Positions 1-9,969 of a stretch of 64,000 nucleotides of DNA are shown here, piece by piece. Origin of the DNA: Pseudomonadota bacterium (GTDB taxonomy: Bacteria > Pseudomonadota > Gammaproteobacteria > Steroidobacterales > Steroidobacteraceae). The notes under the pieces are model-generated. The model was not told where the DNA came from. It made no database searches and saw nothing but the letters and a program-made list of their open reading frames with translations. The DNA is taken from NCBI GenBank assembly GCA_963205255.1, contig CAUJIK010000015.1, positions 1 to 64,000 on the forward strand. Reading direction: 5' to 3'. The position numbers were made by a program, and so were the translations under genes. Within the stretch, counting starts at the first letter, position 1, and every line of letters starts with the position of its first letter.

Positions 1-660
1 CGCGACACCATGGGCACCACCGACATCGCCACCATCGCGCGCCGCTACACCAGCCCCAGCTTCGGATTCGCCTCGCGCAATTTCTATGTGTCGTTCCTGG
101 CGGCTCTGGAAATCGACCGCGACCCGCAGAAATACTTCGGCAACATCGCGCGCCGCGCGCCCATGCGTTTCAACGAGGTGGCAGTGCCCGCCTATGTGCC
201 GCTGACGGCGCTGGCGCGCGCCGTGCAGGTGGATCAGCGCCAGTTGCTGCAACTCAATCCCGCGCTGCGGCCGCCGGTGGTCGAAGGCCGGCGTTTCGTG
301 CCCATGGGCTACCGTCTGCGTCTGCCGGCCGAAGCAGGCAGCTGGACGGACGGGCTGCTGGCGAACAATCTCGCGGCCACCGAGCAGTATCGGGGCCAGC
401 CGCGCGCGCAGAGCGTGAAGGTGCGCGCCGGCGATACCCTGTCGGGGATCGCCCAGCGCCACGGCATGGCCGTGGCGGAGCTCGCCCGGCTCAACCGGCT
501 GGACCCTGCCGCCGCGCTGCGCCAGGGGCGCAATCTGCGGCTGCCCGACCAGATGCCCGCCCTGGTGGAGGTTGCCGTGCCTGCCGTGCCTGCCGTGGCG
601 GCCAGCGAACCCACCCCGGACCCGGCTCCGGACGCCCCGCACGAGCCGCCGGCGGCGTGA
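1..660 (+). CDS. mltD: Membrane-bound lytic murein transglycosylase D, C-terminal part with LysM domain (5' end outside window)
   Basis: Frame open to base 1; 'YTSPSFGFASRNFYVSFLAALEI' MltD-type segment and LysM 'VKVRAGDTLSGIAQRHGMAVAELARLNRL'. Confidence 0.85.
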   Translation, partial: RDTMGTTDIATIARRYTSPSFGFASRNFYVSFLAALEIDRDPQKYFGNIARRAPMRFNEVAVPAYVPLTALARAVQVDQRQLLQLNPALRPPVVEGRRFVPMGYRLRLPAEAGSWTDGLLANNLAATEQYRGQPRAQSVKVRAGDTLSGIAQRHGMAVAELARLNRLDPAAALRQGRNLRLPDQMPALVEVAVPAVPAVAASEPTPDPAPDAPHEPPAA

Positions 661-687
661 ACAGCGCCGCATGATGGCCGTCGCCAC

Positions 688-1251
688 ATGTCTATAATAT
701 CCAGTATGAGCCGCAAGCCCTTGTTCCTGCTCCTGTCCGCGCTGCCGTTGCTGTTTGCGCCGGGCCTGGCCATGTCGCAGCTGCAGCAGGCCAGCTTCAC
801 CCCTTCCAGGGGCGAGCAGGCTTTCCCGGTAGCCACTCGCGTGGTGGTCTACAAATCCGCCCGCAAGCTCGAATTGCTGCGTGGCACCGAAGTGCTGCGC
901 AGCTACAAGGTCTCTCTGGGCCTGCAGCCCGAGGGCCACAAGGAGCGCGTCGGCGATTTCCGCACACCGGAAGGCCGCTACCAGCTCACGCGGCGCAATG
1001 CGCGCAGCGAATATTTCCTCTCCATCCAGGTGTCCTATCCGCGGCCGGAGGACATCAAGCGCGCCAAGGCCAATGGAGATGATCCGGGCGGCGCCATCAT
1101 GATCCACGGTCTGCCCAATCGCCTGCGGCATACTCCGGAGTACTACGCCACGCGTGACTGGACCGATGGCTGCATCGCCGTGTCGAACTCCGACATGGTC
1201 GAGATCTGGCTGTTGACCCAGAACGACACCCCGATCGAAATCCTCCCCTGA
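688..1251 (+). CDS. L,D-transpeptidase (YkuD) family protein, exported
   Basis: Signal peptide-like N-terminus; YkuD motif 'IMIHGLPN...TDGCIAVSNSDM'. Confidence 0.88.
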   Translation: MSIISSMSRKPLFLLLSALPLLFAPGLAMSQLQQASFTPSRGEQAFPVATRVVVYKSARKLELLRGTEVLRSYKVSLGLQPEGHKERVGDFRTPEGRYQLTRRNARSEYFLSIQVSYPRPEDIKRAKANGDDPGGAIMIHGLPNRLRHTPEYYATRDWTDGCIAVSNSDMVEIWLLTQNDTPIEILP

Positions 1252-1258
1252 AGGTCGA

Positions 1259-2647
1259 GTGTTGGAAGCCGTAATCGACGCGCCTGACACGGTTGACGCC
1301 AGCGTCGGACCGCGTGGCAGCCTGGAAACGCTGTCCCAGTCCGAAATCGACATCCTGCTGAATTCGGGGCAAGGCGGTGTGCACCCGCTGTTCCGCCGCT
1401 GCGCGCTGGCCGTGCTCAATGCCGGCAGCGACAGCGACGATGCCCGCGAGCTGTTCGACCGCTATGCCAATTTCGATGCACAGGTGGTGCGGCGCCCCTG
1501 GGGCATTCGCCTCGAAATCCGCAATGCGCCGGCCACCGCCTTCGTCGATGGCCAGATGATCCGCGGCGTGAAGGAGCACCTGTTCGCCGTGCTGCGCGAT
1601 GTGGTCTACATCGCCCACGAGGTGGAGCAGGGCGGGCGCTTCGACCTCACGGCAAGCTCCGGCATCACCAATGCCGTGTTCCACATCCTGCGCAATGCGC
1701 GGGTGCTGGAGCACAAGAGCCGCTCCAACCTGATCGTCTGCTGGGGTGGCCACTCCATCGGCGAGGCCGAATACCAGTACACCAAGAAAGTCGGCTATGA
1801 GCTGGGCCTGCGCAGCCTCGATGTCTGCACCGGCTGCGGGCCGGGCGCCATGAAAGGCCCCATGAAGGGCGCCACCATCGGCCATGCCAAGCAGCGCATC
1901 GGCCATGGCCGCTACATCGGTCTCACCGAGCCCGGCATCATCGCCGCCGAGCCGCCCAACGCCATCGTCAATCAGCTCGTGATCATGCCGGACATCGAGA
2001 AGCGCCTGGAGGCCTTCGTGCGGCTGGCCCACGGCGTGGTGGTGTTTCCCGGCGGTGTGGGCACGGCCGAGGAAATCCTCTATCTGATGGGCATCCTGCT
2101 CGACCCGCGCAACGAGGCCGAGCGCCTGCCGCTGATCCTCACCGGTCCCGAGCAATCGGCTTCCTATTTCACGATGATCCGCGATTTTCTCGCCGGCACA
2201 CTGGGGCCCGAGGTGCTCGACCGCCTGCAGGTGATCGTCGGCGACCCGCCGGCCGTGGCGCGCGAGATGGTGCGCAGGGTCGGCGAGGTGCGCGCGGCGC
2301 GGCGCGCCGCCAACGATTCCTACAGCTTCAACTGGCTGCTGCGGATTCCCGAGGAATTCCAGCGCCCCTTCGCGGTCACGCACGAGAGCATGGCGGCATT
2401 GGAGCTGCATCGCGATCAGCCGCGGCATCGCCTGCTGGCGAACCTGCGCCGTGCCTTCTCCGGCATCGTGGCCGGCAATGTGAAGGAGCAGGGCGTCAAC
2501 GAGATCGAGCGGCACGGGCCGTTCGAACTGCGCGGCGATCCGGTGGTGATGCGGCTGCTCGACGAGCTGCTGCGCGCCTTCGTCGCCGCCGGTCGCATGA
2601 AGCTGCCGGGTTCGACATATCGTCCCTGCTATCGCATCGTCACCTGA
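1259..2647 (+). CDS. ppnN: LOG-family nucleotide 5'-monophosphate nucleosidase (PpnN/YgdH)
   Basis: GTG start; 'CTGCGPGAMKGPMKGATIGH' and 'VVVFPGGVGTAEEILYLMGILL' LOG motifs; 462 aa. Confidence 0.88.
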   Translation: MLEAVIDAPDTVDASVGPRGSLETLSQSEIDILLNSGQGGVHPLFRRCALAVLNAGSDSDDARELFDRYANFDAQVVRRPWGIRLEIRNAPATAFVDGQMIRGVKEHLFAVLRDVVYIAHEVEQGGRFDLTASSGITNAVFHILRNARVLEHKSRSNLIVCWGGHSIGEAEYQYTKKVGYELGLRSLDVCTGCGPGAMKGPMKGATIGHAKQRIGHGRYIGLTEPGIIAAEPPNAIVNQLVIMPDIEKRLEAFVRLAHGVVVFPGGVGTAEEILYLMGILLDPRNEAERLPLILTGPEQSASYFTMIRDFLAGTLGPEVLDRLQVIVGDPPAVAREMVRRVGEVRAARRAANDSYSFNWLLRIPEEFQRPFAVTHESMAALELHRDQPRHRLLANLRRAFSGIVAGNVKEQGVNEIERHGPFELRGDPVVMRLLDELLRAFVAAGRMKLPGSTYRPCYRIVT

Positions 2648-2797
2648 GCATCCGCGGCTGGGCGGCAGATCCTTGCCGCGATCGCGGCTTCATTGCCGTC
2701 CACGTGATGCAGTTCCTGTCGATTTAACCGCTGCGCCACGTAGGCTCCTTCGTGACAGGAATCCACGGCCGCCAACGCGGCCCAAAGCGAGCAAGCG

Positions 2798-3025
2798 ATG
2801 TCCAACGGCGAACTGCACGGCGATGATCTGGCGACCACCGGAGAGCGGCGTCTGCCGGGCGACAGCGAGCTTTATGCCGAGTGGGCGGCGCGCATGCAGC
2901 GCGGTCGCGGGCGTCATGCGGCCATCAGCCGCAATCTCGCCAGCTGGACCAACTACAAGAACTGGTCGGAGCAGATGAGCCAGTCCTTCGAGTCCGACGC
3001 CGTACCGCCGCTCAAGCAGAAGTAA
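2798..3025 (+). CDS. Hypothetical protein (75 aa)
   Basis: ATG ORF in the ppnN-htpG gap; no family recognised. Confidence 0.5.
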   Translation: MSNGELHGDDLATTGERRLPGDSELYAEWAARMQRGRGRHAAISRNLASWTNYKNWSEQMSQSFESDAVPPLKQK

Positions 3026-3033
3026 CAGGCTCC

Positions 3034-3162
3034 GTGGAACGCTTCCTGATGCTCTGGGACGAGCTGGACGAATATGTCGGCTATGGCCGGCACATGGCGG
3101 CCGCGCTGGGCCATGCCGTCTCGACGCGCGGTCTGGCACTGAAGCGCCTGCTGACGCCCTGA
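3034..3162 (+). CDS. Putative small protein (42 aa, GTG start)
   Basis: VERFLMLWDELDEYVGYGRHMAAALGHAVSTRGLALKRLLTP; ends just before htpG; the track only shows it as the tail of ORF 2881..3162. Confidence 0.45.
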   Translation: MERFLMLWDELDEYVGYGRHMAAALGHAVSTRGLALKRLLTP

Positions 3163-3234
3163 CCTCTTGAATCAGGCCCTGCCGGGCCTCATCTTCCGGT
3201 GACGGTATTCCCGTAACCCCCGCCGGAGTCATTC

Positions 3235-5112
3235 ATGTCTGAAACCGTTGCCGCCGAGAAGCTGGGCTTCAAGGCGGAAGTGCGTGAGCTGCTCAAGCTC
3301 ATGATCCATTCGCTCTACAGCCACCGCGAGATCTTCCTGCGGGAGCTGATTTCCAATGCCTCGGACGCCAACGACAAGCTGCGGTTCCTCGCGCTTTCCG
3401 ACCCTGCCCTGCTGGGCGAGGAGCCGGACCTCGCCATCTGGGTGGAGGCCGACGACAAGGCCGGCACCATCACCATCCGTGACAACGGCGTGGGGCTGGC
3501 GCGCGAGGAGGCCATCGCGCATCTGGGCACCATCGCGAAATCCGGCACCGCCGAGTTCTTCGGCAAGCTCACCGGCGATGCGCAGAAGGATTCGCAGCTG
3601 ATCGGCCAGTTCGGCGTCGGCTTCTATTCGGCCTTCATCGTCGCCGACACCGTGACGGTGGAAAGCCGCAAGGCCGGGCTGGGCGCGGGCGAGGGCGTGC
3701 GCTGGCAGTCCTCGGCCGATGGCGAGTTCACGGTCGAGACCATCACGCGCCAGGCGCGCGGCACCTCGGTGATCCTCAAGCTCAAGGACGATGCGAAGGA
3801 GTTCGCCGATGTGTGGCGGCTGCGCTCGCTGGTGCGCCGCTATTCGGATCACCTCGCTTTCCCGGTGTACATGCCCAAACAGGGCGCGGCGACCCTCGAC
3901 TGGGAGGCCGTGAACCAGGCCAAGGCGTTGTGGACGCGCCCGCGCAACGAGATCACGGACGAGGAATACACCGAGTTCTACCGCCACATCACCCACGATG
4001 GCGAGCCGCCGCTGGCCTGGAGCCACAACCGTGTGGAGGGCCAGCGCGAGTACACCAGCCTGCTTTATCTGCCTGCGCGCGCGCCCTTCGACCTCTCGCA
4101 CCGCGATGCGGCGCGCGGGCTGAAGCTGTATGTGAAGCGTGTGTTCATCATGGACGACGCCGAGCAGTTCCTGCCGCTGTACCTGCGCTTCGTGAAGGGC
4201 ATCGTCGACTCCAGCGACCTGCCGCTGAACGTCTCGCGCGAGCTGCTGCAGAACGATCCGGAAGTCGAGGCCATGCGCAGCGCGCTGACGCGCCGGGCGC
4301 TGGACATGGTCGCAAGGCTCGCCAGGGACGAGCCGGAGAAATACGCCACCTTCTGGAAGGAGTTCGGCGCGGTGCTCAAGGAGGGCGTGGCCGAGGACTA
4401 CGGCAATCGCGACAAGCTGCTGCCGCTGCTGCGCTTCGCCAGTACCCACGAGGCAGGCGATGAGGACAAGACCTCGCTGGCCGACTACGTGGCCCGCATG
4501 AAGCCCGGGCAGGACAAGATCTACTACCAGCTTGCCGACAGCCGCTCCGCGGCGCGCAGCAGCCCGCACCTGGAGCAGCTGGCGGCGCGTGGCGTCGAGG
4601 TGCTGCTGCTGGGCGATCGTGTCGATCCCTGGATCATGGGCCAGATGGGTGAGTTCGAAGGCAGGGGCTTCCAGGACGTCGCGCGCGGCGACCTGGATCT
4701 GTCGAAGCTCGGCGGCGAGGCGGCCAAGGCCGAAGCTGACGACCCGGCGCACGAGGCGCTGTTCGGGCGCGTGGGCAAGGCGCTGGAAGGGCAGGTGTCC
4801 GCCGTGCGCGCCAGCCACAGGCTCACCGAGTCTCCGGCCTGCCTCGCCCGTTCCGAGGACGATCTGGGCGAACAGATGCGTCGCATGCTGGCGGCCGCCG
4901 GCCGGAGCGATCTGCCCGAGGTGAAGCCGGTGCTGGAGCTCAATGCCACGCATCCGCTGGTGCAACGCCTCTCGGGCCTGGAAGACGCCGAGTTCGGGGA
5001 ACTGGCGCGGCTGCTGTACGATCAGGCCAGGCTCACCGAGCAGGGCCAGATCGACAACCCCGGCGACTACGCCCGCCGTCTCAATCGCCTGCTGCTGAAA
5101 CTGCTGCAATGA
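3235..5112 (+). CDS. htpG: Molecular chaperone HtpG (Hsp90)
   Basis: '[29 protein letters not shown]', '[15 protein letters not shown]', full length 625 aa. Confidence 0.97.
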   Translation: MSETVAAEKLGFKAEVRELLKLMIHSLYSHREIFLRELISNASDANDKLRFLALSDPALLGEEPDLAIWVEADDKAGTITIRDNGVGLAREEAIAHLGTIAKSGTAEFFGKLTGDAQKDSQLIGQFGVGFYSAFIVADTVTVESRKAGLGAGEGVRWQSSADGEFTVETITRQARGTSVILKLKDDAKEFADVWRLRSLVRRYSDHLAFPVYMPKQGAATLDWEAVNQAKALWTRPRNEITDEEYTEFYRHITHDGEPPLAWSHNRVEGQREYTSLLYLPARAPFDLSHRDAARGLKLYVKRVFIMDDAEQFLPLYLRFVKGIVDSSDLPLNVSRELLQNDPEVEAMRSALTRRALDMVARLARDEPEKYATFWKEFGAVLKEGVAEDYGNRDKLLPLLRFASTHEAGDEDKTSLADYVARMKPGQDKIYYQLADSRSAARSSPHLEQLAARGVEVLLLGDRVDPWIMGQMGEFEGRGFQDVARGDLDLSKLGGEAAKAEADDPAHEALFGRVGKALEGQVSAVRASHRLTESPACLARSEDDLGEQMRRMLAAAGRSDLPEVKPVLELNATHPLVQRLSGLEDAEFGELARLLYDQARLTEQGQIDNPGDYARRLNRLLLKLLQ

Positions 5113-5546
5113 CCGAACGACACAAACCCTCGGCGGATGAACTGCGCCAGCGGCTCTCGCCGCTGGCCTGGCAGGTGACTCAGGAGCGCGGCACCGAGCG
5201 GCCCTTCAGCGGCCGCTATGCCGCGCACACCGCGCCCGGCACCTATTCCTGCGTGTGCTGCGGCGCGGAGCTGTTTGCTTCCGGCACCAAGTTCGATGCC
5301 GGGTGCGGCTGGCCGAGCTTCTGGCTGCCGCTGGCCGGCGAGCGGGTGACGACGCGGCGCGATACCTCCCACGGCATGATCCGCACCGAGGTGCTGTGCG
5401 CGAACTGCGATGCGCACCTGGGCCATGTGTTCGACGACGGTCCGGAACCCACGGGCCTGCGCTACTGCATCAATTCGGTGTCACTGGATTTCACGCCCGC
5501 CGAAGCATCGAAGCCCGAGGCATCAAAGCTCGAGGCGTCGAAATGA
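5109..5546 (+). CDS. msrB: Peptide-methionine (R)-S-oxide reductase MsrB
   Basis: '[27 protein letters not shown]', '[31 protein letters not shown]'; ATGA overlap with htpG. Confidence 0.95.
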   Translation: MTERHKPSADELRQRLSPLAWQVTQERGTERPFSGRYAAHTAPGTYSCVCCGAELFASGTKFDAGCGWPSFWLPLAGERVTTRRDTSHGMIRTEVLCANCDAHLGHVFDDGPEPTGLRYCINSVSLDFTPAEASKPEASKLEASK

Positions 5547-6196
5547 CGCCGCCCCGGCCACAGCCGGTGACGATCGCCGGCAGTGCCGGCGCGCTTGAAG
5601 CCCTGATCGAGGACCCTGCGGCCAGCGCTTCGCCGGCGGCCTGCATGGTGGTCTGTCATCCGCATCCGCAGCATGGCGGCACCATGCACAACAAGGTGGT
5701 CACCACGCTGTGTCGTGCCGCCAATGATCTGGGGTTGCCGGCATTGCGTTTCAATTACCGCGGCGTCGGCGCCAGCGAAGGCAGTTTCGATGATGGCCGC
5801 GGCGAGATGCAGGATGCGCTGGCAGCTGTCGCCACTGCGCGACAGCGATGGCCCGATGCCGCGTTGTGGCTGGCGGGTTTTTCTTTCGGCGGCCACATGG
5901 CGCTGCGCGCCAGCATGGCGCCGGGTGTCGGCGCCGTGGCGCGCCTCGTCACCATCGCGCCGGCCATCACCCGCCATTTCGGAGCACCGCAGGACATTCA
6001 TCCACCCGCCTGTCCGTGGCTGGTGGTGCAGGGCGATGCGGACGAGGTGGTCGATGCAGCGGAAGTGATCGCATGGTGTCGCCGCATCCAGCCGCCGCCG
6101 CAGCTTGCGGTGCTGCCGGGCGTGGGGCATTTCTTCCATGGCCAGCTGGCCGCGTTGAAGGATACGGTCACCACCTTCCTCACGCAGAGCGCATAG
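5543..6196 (+). CDS. Alpha/beta hydrolase (dienelactone hydrolase-like)
   Basis: '[22 protein letters not shown]...[12 protein letters not shown]', 'GFSFGGHMA'; start chosen at ATG 5543 overlapping the msrB stop. Confidence 0.85.
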   Translation: MTPPRPQPVTIAGSAGALEALIEDPAASASPAACMVVCHPHPQHGGTMHNKVVTTLCRAANDLGLPALRFNYRGVGASEGSFDDGRGEMQDALAAVATARQRWPDAALWLAGFSFGGHMALRASMAPGVGAVARLVTIAPAITRHFGAPQDIHPPACPWLVVQGDADEVVDAAEVIAWCRRIQPPPQLAVLPGVGHFFHGQLAALKDTVTTFLTQSA

Positions 6197-6256
6197 ATCT
6201 GCGCGCAATGCGGACGGATTTTTCGCGGATCGAACAGTCTTTGCGCGATACAAATA

Positions 6257-6292
6257 AAAAGGCCCGGAAAACCTTGGTTTTCCGGGCCTTTT
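6257..6292. terminator. Bidirectional Rho-independent terminator
   Basis: Perfect 17-bp inverted repeat AAAAGGCCCGGAAAACC-TT-GGTTTTCCGGGCCTTTT between convergent genes, flanked by A/T tracts. Confidence 0.92.
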
Positions 6293-6317
6293 GCGAACTT
6301 GAGGTCGCGGTGGCTTC

Positions 6318-6629
6318 TTAGTTCACCATCGCCTTGAGGCTCTTCAGCGGCAGCGCGCGAACCTTCTTGCTGGCCGGCTTGGCCTTGAAGGTCATCTTCT
6401 CGCCGGTGAAGGGGTTCACGCCTTCGCGCGCCTTGGTGGCGGGCTTCTTCACGACCTTGAGCTTCAGCAGGCCGGGCAGTGTGACGATGCCGTGGGCGCG
6501 CAGGCTCTTGCGGATGACGGTGGAGAGCGAGTCGAACACCGAGCTGACCTGCTTGCGCGACAGGTCCGTGTCCTTGGAAATGGTAGCCAGAATCTCTGAC
6601 TTCGTAGGTGCGCCGCCCTTCTTCGCCAT
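6318..6629 (-). CDS. HU-family DNA-binding protein
   Basis: 'MAKKGGAPTKSEILATISKDTDLSRKQV...LPGLLKLKVVKKPATKAREGVNPFTGEKMTFKAKPASKKVRALPLKSLK'. Confidence 0.9.
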   Translation of the reverse strand: MAKKGGAPTKSEILATISKDTDLSRKQVSSVFDSLSTVIRKSLRAHGIVTLPGLLKLKVVKKPATKAREGVNPFTGEKMTFKAKPASKKVRALPLKSLKAMVN

Positions 6630-6750
6630 ATGGATAACTCCCGCGATGTTGATGGTTCTTTTCCGCGGGGATCATCCCCGCTGAAGTGATCGGCGCGAAA
6701 CATAGCACATGCGCAATGCCGCGCAAGCCTTTTTTTAAAGGGTTTTCGCG

Positions 6751-7281
6751 CTATCGAACGATCAGCAGCAGCGCCTGGATGGCGATCAGTATCCACACTG
6801 GAGTCAGATCCAGCCCACCGATGGGAGGAATACGGCGCCGCACCGGCGACAGGATGGGCTCGCAGACAGAGGCCAGCAGATGCTGCACCGGCGAGTAGCT
6901 TCCCTGCGCAACGAAAGACAGCAGGGCATACAGCAGGATGCAGAAGAAGTAGGTCTGCAACACCAGGCGCGCCAGGTCGATCGCCAGCAAGCGCACCGTG
7001 TGGTTCAGACCCAACGGCACGCTGAACACCAGCATCTGGATGATCAGCAGCTTCACCAGCCCCACGCCCACGATGGCCGCCACCGTGCCGGTATCGACCT
7101 TGCCGGCCGCGGGCAGCAGCCGTCGCAGTGGCTTCACCACCGGGTCGGTGATCTGCACCACGGCCCGGCCAGCGGGGTTGCGGAAGTCCGCGCGCGTCAG
7201 CTGCATGATCAGGCGCAGCAGCAGCGCTCCCTGATAAAGGCTCAGCAGGGTGCTGACGAGAAAAACCAGTGCATCATTCAT
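6751..7281 (-). CDS. YggT family integral membrane protein
   Basis: Duplicated 'RLIMQLTRADFRNPAGRAVVQITDPVVKPLRRLLP' / 'HLLASVCEPILSPVRRRIPPIGGLDLTPVW' pattern; next to proC. Confidence 0.92.
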   Translation of the reverse strand: MNDALVFLVSTLLSLYQGALLLRLIMQLTRADFRNPAGRAVVQITDPVVKPLRRLLPAAGKVDTGTVAAIVGVGLVKLLIIQMLVFSVPLGLNHTVRLLAIDLARLVLQTYFFCILLYALLSFVAQGSYSPVQHLLASVCEPILSPVRRRIPPIGGLDLTPVWILIAIQALLLIVR

Positions 7282-8126
7282 TTGCTGCCGAACTCCACGC
7301 CCAGTTCATGGCTGCGCCGCGCCGCCGCATCCAGGGCGGTCTGCACGATCTGCGGCAGGTTCCTGGCATCGAATTCCCTGAGCGCGGCTTCCGTGGTGCC
7401 GCCCCGGGACGCGACCTCGGCGCACATGCGCACCAGATCCGGCTGCGGGTGCGCCTCCACCAGACGCCCCGCGCCGACCAGGGTCTGTGCAGCCAGACGG
7501 TAGGCCACCGTCTTGTCCAGCCCTTGCGCCTCGGCGGCCTTGGCCATGAGTTCAGCGAGATAGAAGAAATACGCCGGCCCGCTTCCCGAAAGCGCCGTCA
7601 CCACATCGAGGTCGGGCTCGTTCTGTGCCCACACGCAGATGCCGGTGGAGGCCAGCACCGCCTCGGCCAGCGCGCGCGCTTCAGGGTTCACCGAAGCGTC
7701 GGCGTACAGGCCGCTGGCGCCGGCGCCGATCAACGCGGGCCGGTTCGGCATGGCCCGGATCACAGGCACGCTGGCGTCACCGAGCCAGCGTCTCACGTCG
7801 GCCATGCGGATGCCGGCCGCCACCGAGATGACCACGGGCCGGTGCGGCAGCGCACTCGCCAGTGCGCGCGTGACGTGCGGCATCTCCTGCGGTTTCACCG
7901 CCAGTATCACGATCTGCGCGCCGCGGGCGGCCGCGCAGTTGTCGCTGGTCACCTGCACACCGAAATCGTGCCGCAATGCCTTGTGCGCCTCGTCGCGCGG
8001 AGTCGCGACGGTGATGCGTCCCGGCGGGACGCCCGAGCGAAGCAGGCCGCCGATGAGGCCGCGGGCCATGTTGCCGCCGCCGATCAATGCGATGGGTATC
8101 GATGCCAGTGATTGCATGGGCTGCAT
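7278..8126 (-). CDS. proC: Pyrroline-5-carboxylate reductase
   Basis: 'IALIGGGNMARGLIGGLL', 'AVKPQEM', 'ALSGSGPAYFFYLAELMAKAAEAQGL'. Confidence 0.95.
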   Translation of the reverse strand: MQPMQSLASIPIALIGGGNMARGLIGGLLRSGVPPGRITVATPRDEAHKALRHDFGVQVTSDNCAAARGAQIVILAVKPQEMPHVTRALASALPHRPVVISVAAGIRMADVRRWLGDASVPVIRAMPNRPALIGAGASGLYADASVNPEARALAEAVLASTGICVWAQNEPDLDVVTALSGSGPAYFFYLAELMAKAAEAQGLDKTVAYRLAAQTLVGAGRLVEAHPQPDLVRMCAEVASRGGTTEAALREFDARNLPQIVQTALDAAARRSHELGVEFGSK

Positions 8127-8156
8127 TCTAGCCACGTTAGAGAGTGGTTTGATCGA

Positions 8157-8876
8157 CTACGCTGACTGCCGCGCGCCGAAAAGCGCCGTGCCGATACGCA
8201 GCAGCGTGGCGCCTTCGGCAACGGCCGCCGCGAGGTCGCCGCTCATGCCCATGGAAAGGGTGTCGAGGCCGAGCCCGGTGGCATTGGCCTGTTCCAGCAG
8301 CTGCCGCATGCGGGCGAAGAGCGCATGCTGCGTGGCGGAGTCAGCCTCGTAGGGCAGCATGCACATGAGCCCGCGCAGCGCCAGCCGTGGCAACTGCGCC
8401 ACAGCCGCCAGCAGCTGCGGTACGTCCGCGGGCGCGACGCCGCCCTTGCTGGCTTCCCCGGCGATGTTGACCTGCAGGCATACATTGAGCGGCGGGGCGT
8501 AATGAGGCCGCTGCTCCGCCAGGCGCTCGGCCACGCGCAGCCGGTCGACGCCATGCACCCAGTCGAAATGCTCCGCGATGGGGCGGGTCTTGTTGGCCTG
8601 GACGCGGCCGATGAAATGCCAGACCGGCGCGCGCTGGCGCAGCGCCTCGATCTTCGGCAGCGCTTCGGCGAGGTAGTTCTCGCCGAACTGTGTGAACCCG
8701 GCGTCCATGGCCTCGAGCAGGCGCGCCGCCGTTTGCCCCTTGCTCACGGCCAGTACCGTGATCGAACGCACATCCCGCCCGCCGGCCTCGGCCGCCGCGG
8801 CGACACGGGCCAGCACCCGCGCGCGGTTGGCGGCGATGCCGGATTCGGGGGGTGAATTCTGCGGAGTGCTTAACAT
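8157..8876 (-). CDS. YggS family PLP homeostasis protein
   Basis: 'VLAVSKGQ', 'FGENYLAEALPKI', 'WHFIGRVQANKTRPIAEHFDWVHGVD', 'LSMGMSGDLAAAVAEGATLLRIGTALFG'. Confidence 0.95.
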   Translation of the reverse strand: MLSTPQNSPPESGIAANRARVLARVAAAAEAGGRDVRSITVLAVSKGQTAARLLEAMDAGFTQFGENYLAEALPKIEALRQRAPVWHFIGRVQANKTRPIAEHFDWVHGVDRLRVAERLAEQRPHYAPPLNVCLQVNIAGEASKGGVAPADVPQLLAAVAQLPRLALRGLMCMLPYEADSATQHALFARMRQLLEQANATGLGLDTLSMGMSGDLAAAVAEGATLLRIGTALFGARQSA

Positions 8877-8928
8877 AGGGAGTGCCGATGGCCTGAACTA
8901 TACTGGCTCGGACCCTTTCGGAGCTCCC

Positions 8929-9969
8929 ATGGCCCTGGATATCGCCCAGCTCTTGGCTTTCGCCGTTAAGAACCACGCTTCGGACCTGCATCTGTCCGCG
9001 GGCGTTCCCCCGATGATCCGCGTCGACGGCGACATGAAGCGCGTCAACATGCCGGCACTGACCCACAAGGAAGTGCACAGCATGGTGTACGACATCATGA
9101 ACGACAAGCAGCGCAAGGCCTACGAGGAATTCTTCGAAACCGACTTCTCCTTCGAGAGCCCGAAGCTGGCGCGCTACCGCGTCAACGCCTTCAACCAGAA
9201 CCGCGGCGCCGGCGCCGTGTTCCGCAGCATTCCCTCGGTGATCATGAGCCTGGACGATCTGGGCACGCCGAAGATCTTCCGCGACCTGTGCATGCTGCCG
9301 CGCGGGCTGGTGCTGGTCACCGGCCCCACCGGCTCAGGCAAGTCCACCACGCTCGCGGGCATGATCGACCACTGCAACGACAACCGCCCCGACCACATCA
9401 TCACCATCGAAGACCCGATCGAGTTCGTGCACGAGTCCAAGCGCTGTCTGATCAACCAGCGTGAGGTGCGCCGCGACACGCTGGGTTTCTCCGAGGCGCT
9501 GCGTTCGGCGCTGCGCGAGGACCCGGACATCATCCTGGTTGGTGAAATGCGCGACCTCGAGACCATTCGCCTCGCGCTCACCGCCGCCGAGACCGGCCAC
9601 CTGGTGTTCGGCACCCTGCACACCAGCTCCGCCGCCAAGACCATCGACCGCGTCGTGGACGTGTTCCCCGCCGCCGAGAAGGACATGGTACGTTCCATGC
9701 TCTCCGAGTCGCTGCGCGCGGTGATCTCGCAGACCCTGCTGAAGAAGATCGGCGGCGGCCGCGCGGCGGCGCACGAGATCATGATCGGCACTCCTGCCAT
9801 CCGGAACCTGATCCGCGAAGGCAAGATCGCGCAGATGTATTCATCCATCCAGACCGGACAGAAGGATGGCATGCAGACCCTCGACCAGTGCCTCACGGAG
9901 CTGGTGCAGAAGGGCGTGGTGAGCAAGGAAGAAGCGCGTTTCAAGGCCGCCAACAAGGACGCCCTGTAA
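8929..9969 (+). CDS. pilT: Type IV pilus retraction ATPase PilT
   Basis: 'MALDIAQLLAFAVKNHASDLHLSAGVPPMIRVDGD', Walker A 'GPTGSGKSTTLAGMID', 'GEMRDLETIRLALTAAETGHLVFGTLHT'. Confidence 0.96.
   Translation: MALDIAQLLAFAVKNHASDLHLSAGVPPMIRVDGDMKRVNMPALTHKEVHSMVYDIMNDKQRKAYEEFFETDFSFESPKLARYRVNAFNQNRGAGAVFRSIPSVIMSLDDLGTPKIFRDLCMLPRGLVLVTGPTGSGKSTTLAGMIDHCNDNRPDHIITIEDPIEFVHESKRCLINQREVRRDTLGFSEALRSALREDPDIILVGEMRDLETIRLALTAAETGHLVFGTLHTSSAAKTIDRVVDVFPAAEKDMVRSMLSESLRAVISQTLLKKIGGGRAAAHEIMIGTPAIRNLIREGKIAQMYSSIQTGQKDGMQTLDQCLTELVQKGVVSKEEARFKAANKDAL

Noticed and set aside
3229-5109. 626-aa minus-strand ORF
   Set aside because: Exact antisense shadow of htpG; long antisense frames are expected in high-GC coding DNA and the protein is low-complexity (R/H/Q/A/G rich) with no domain.
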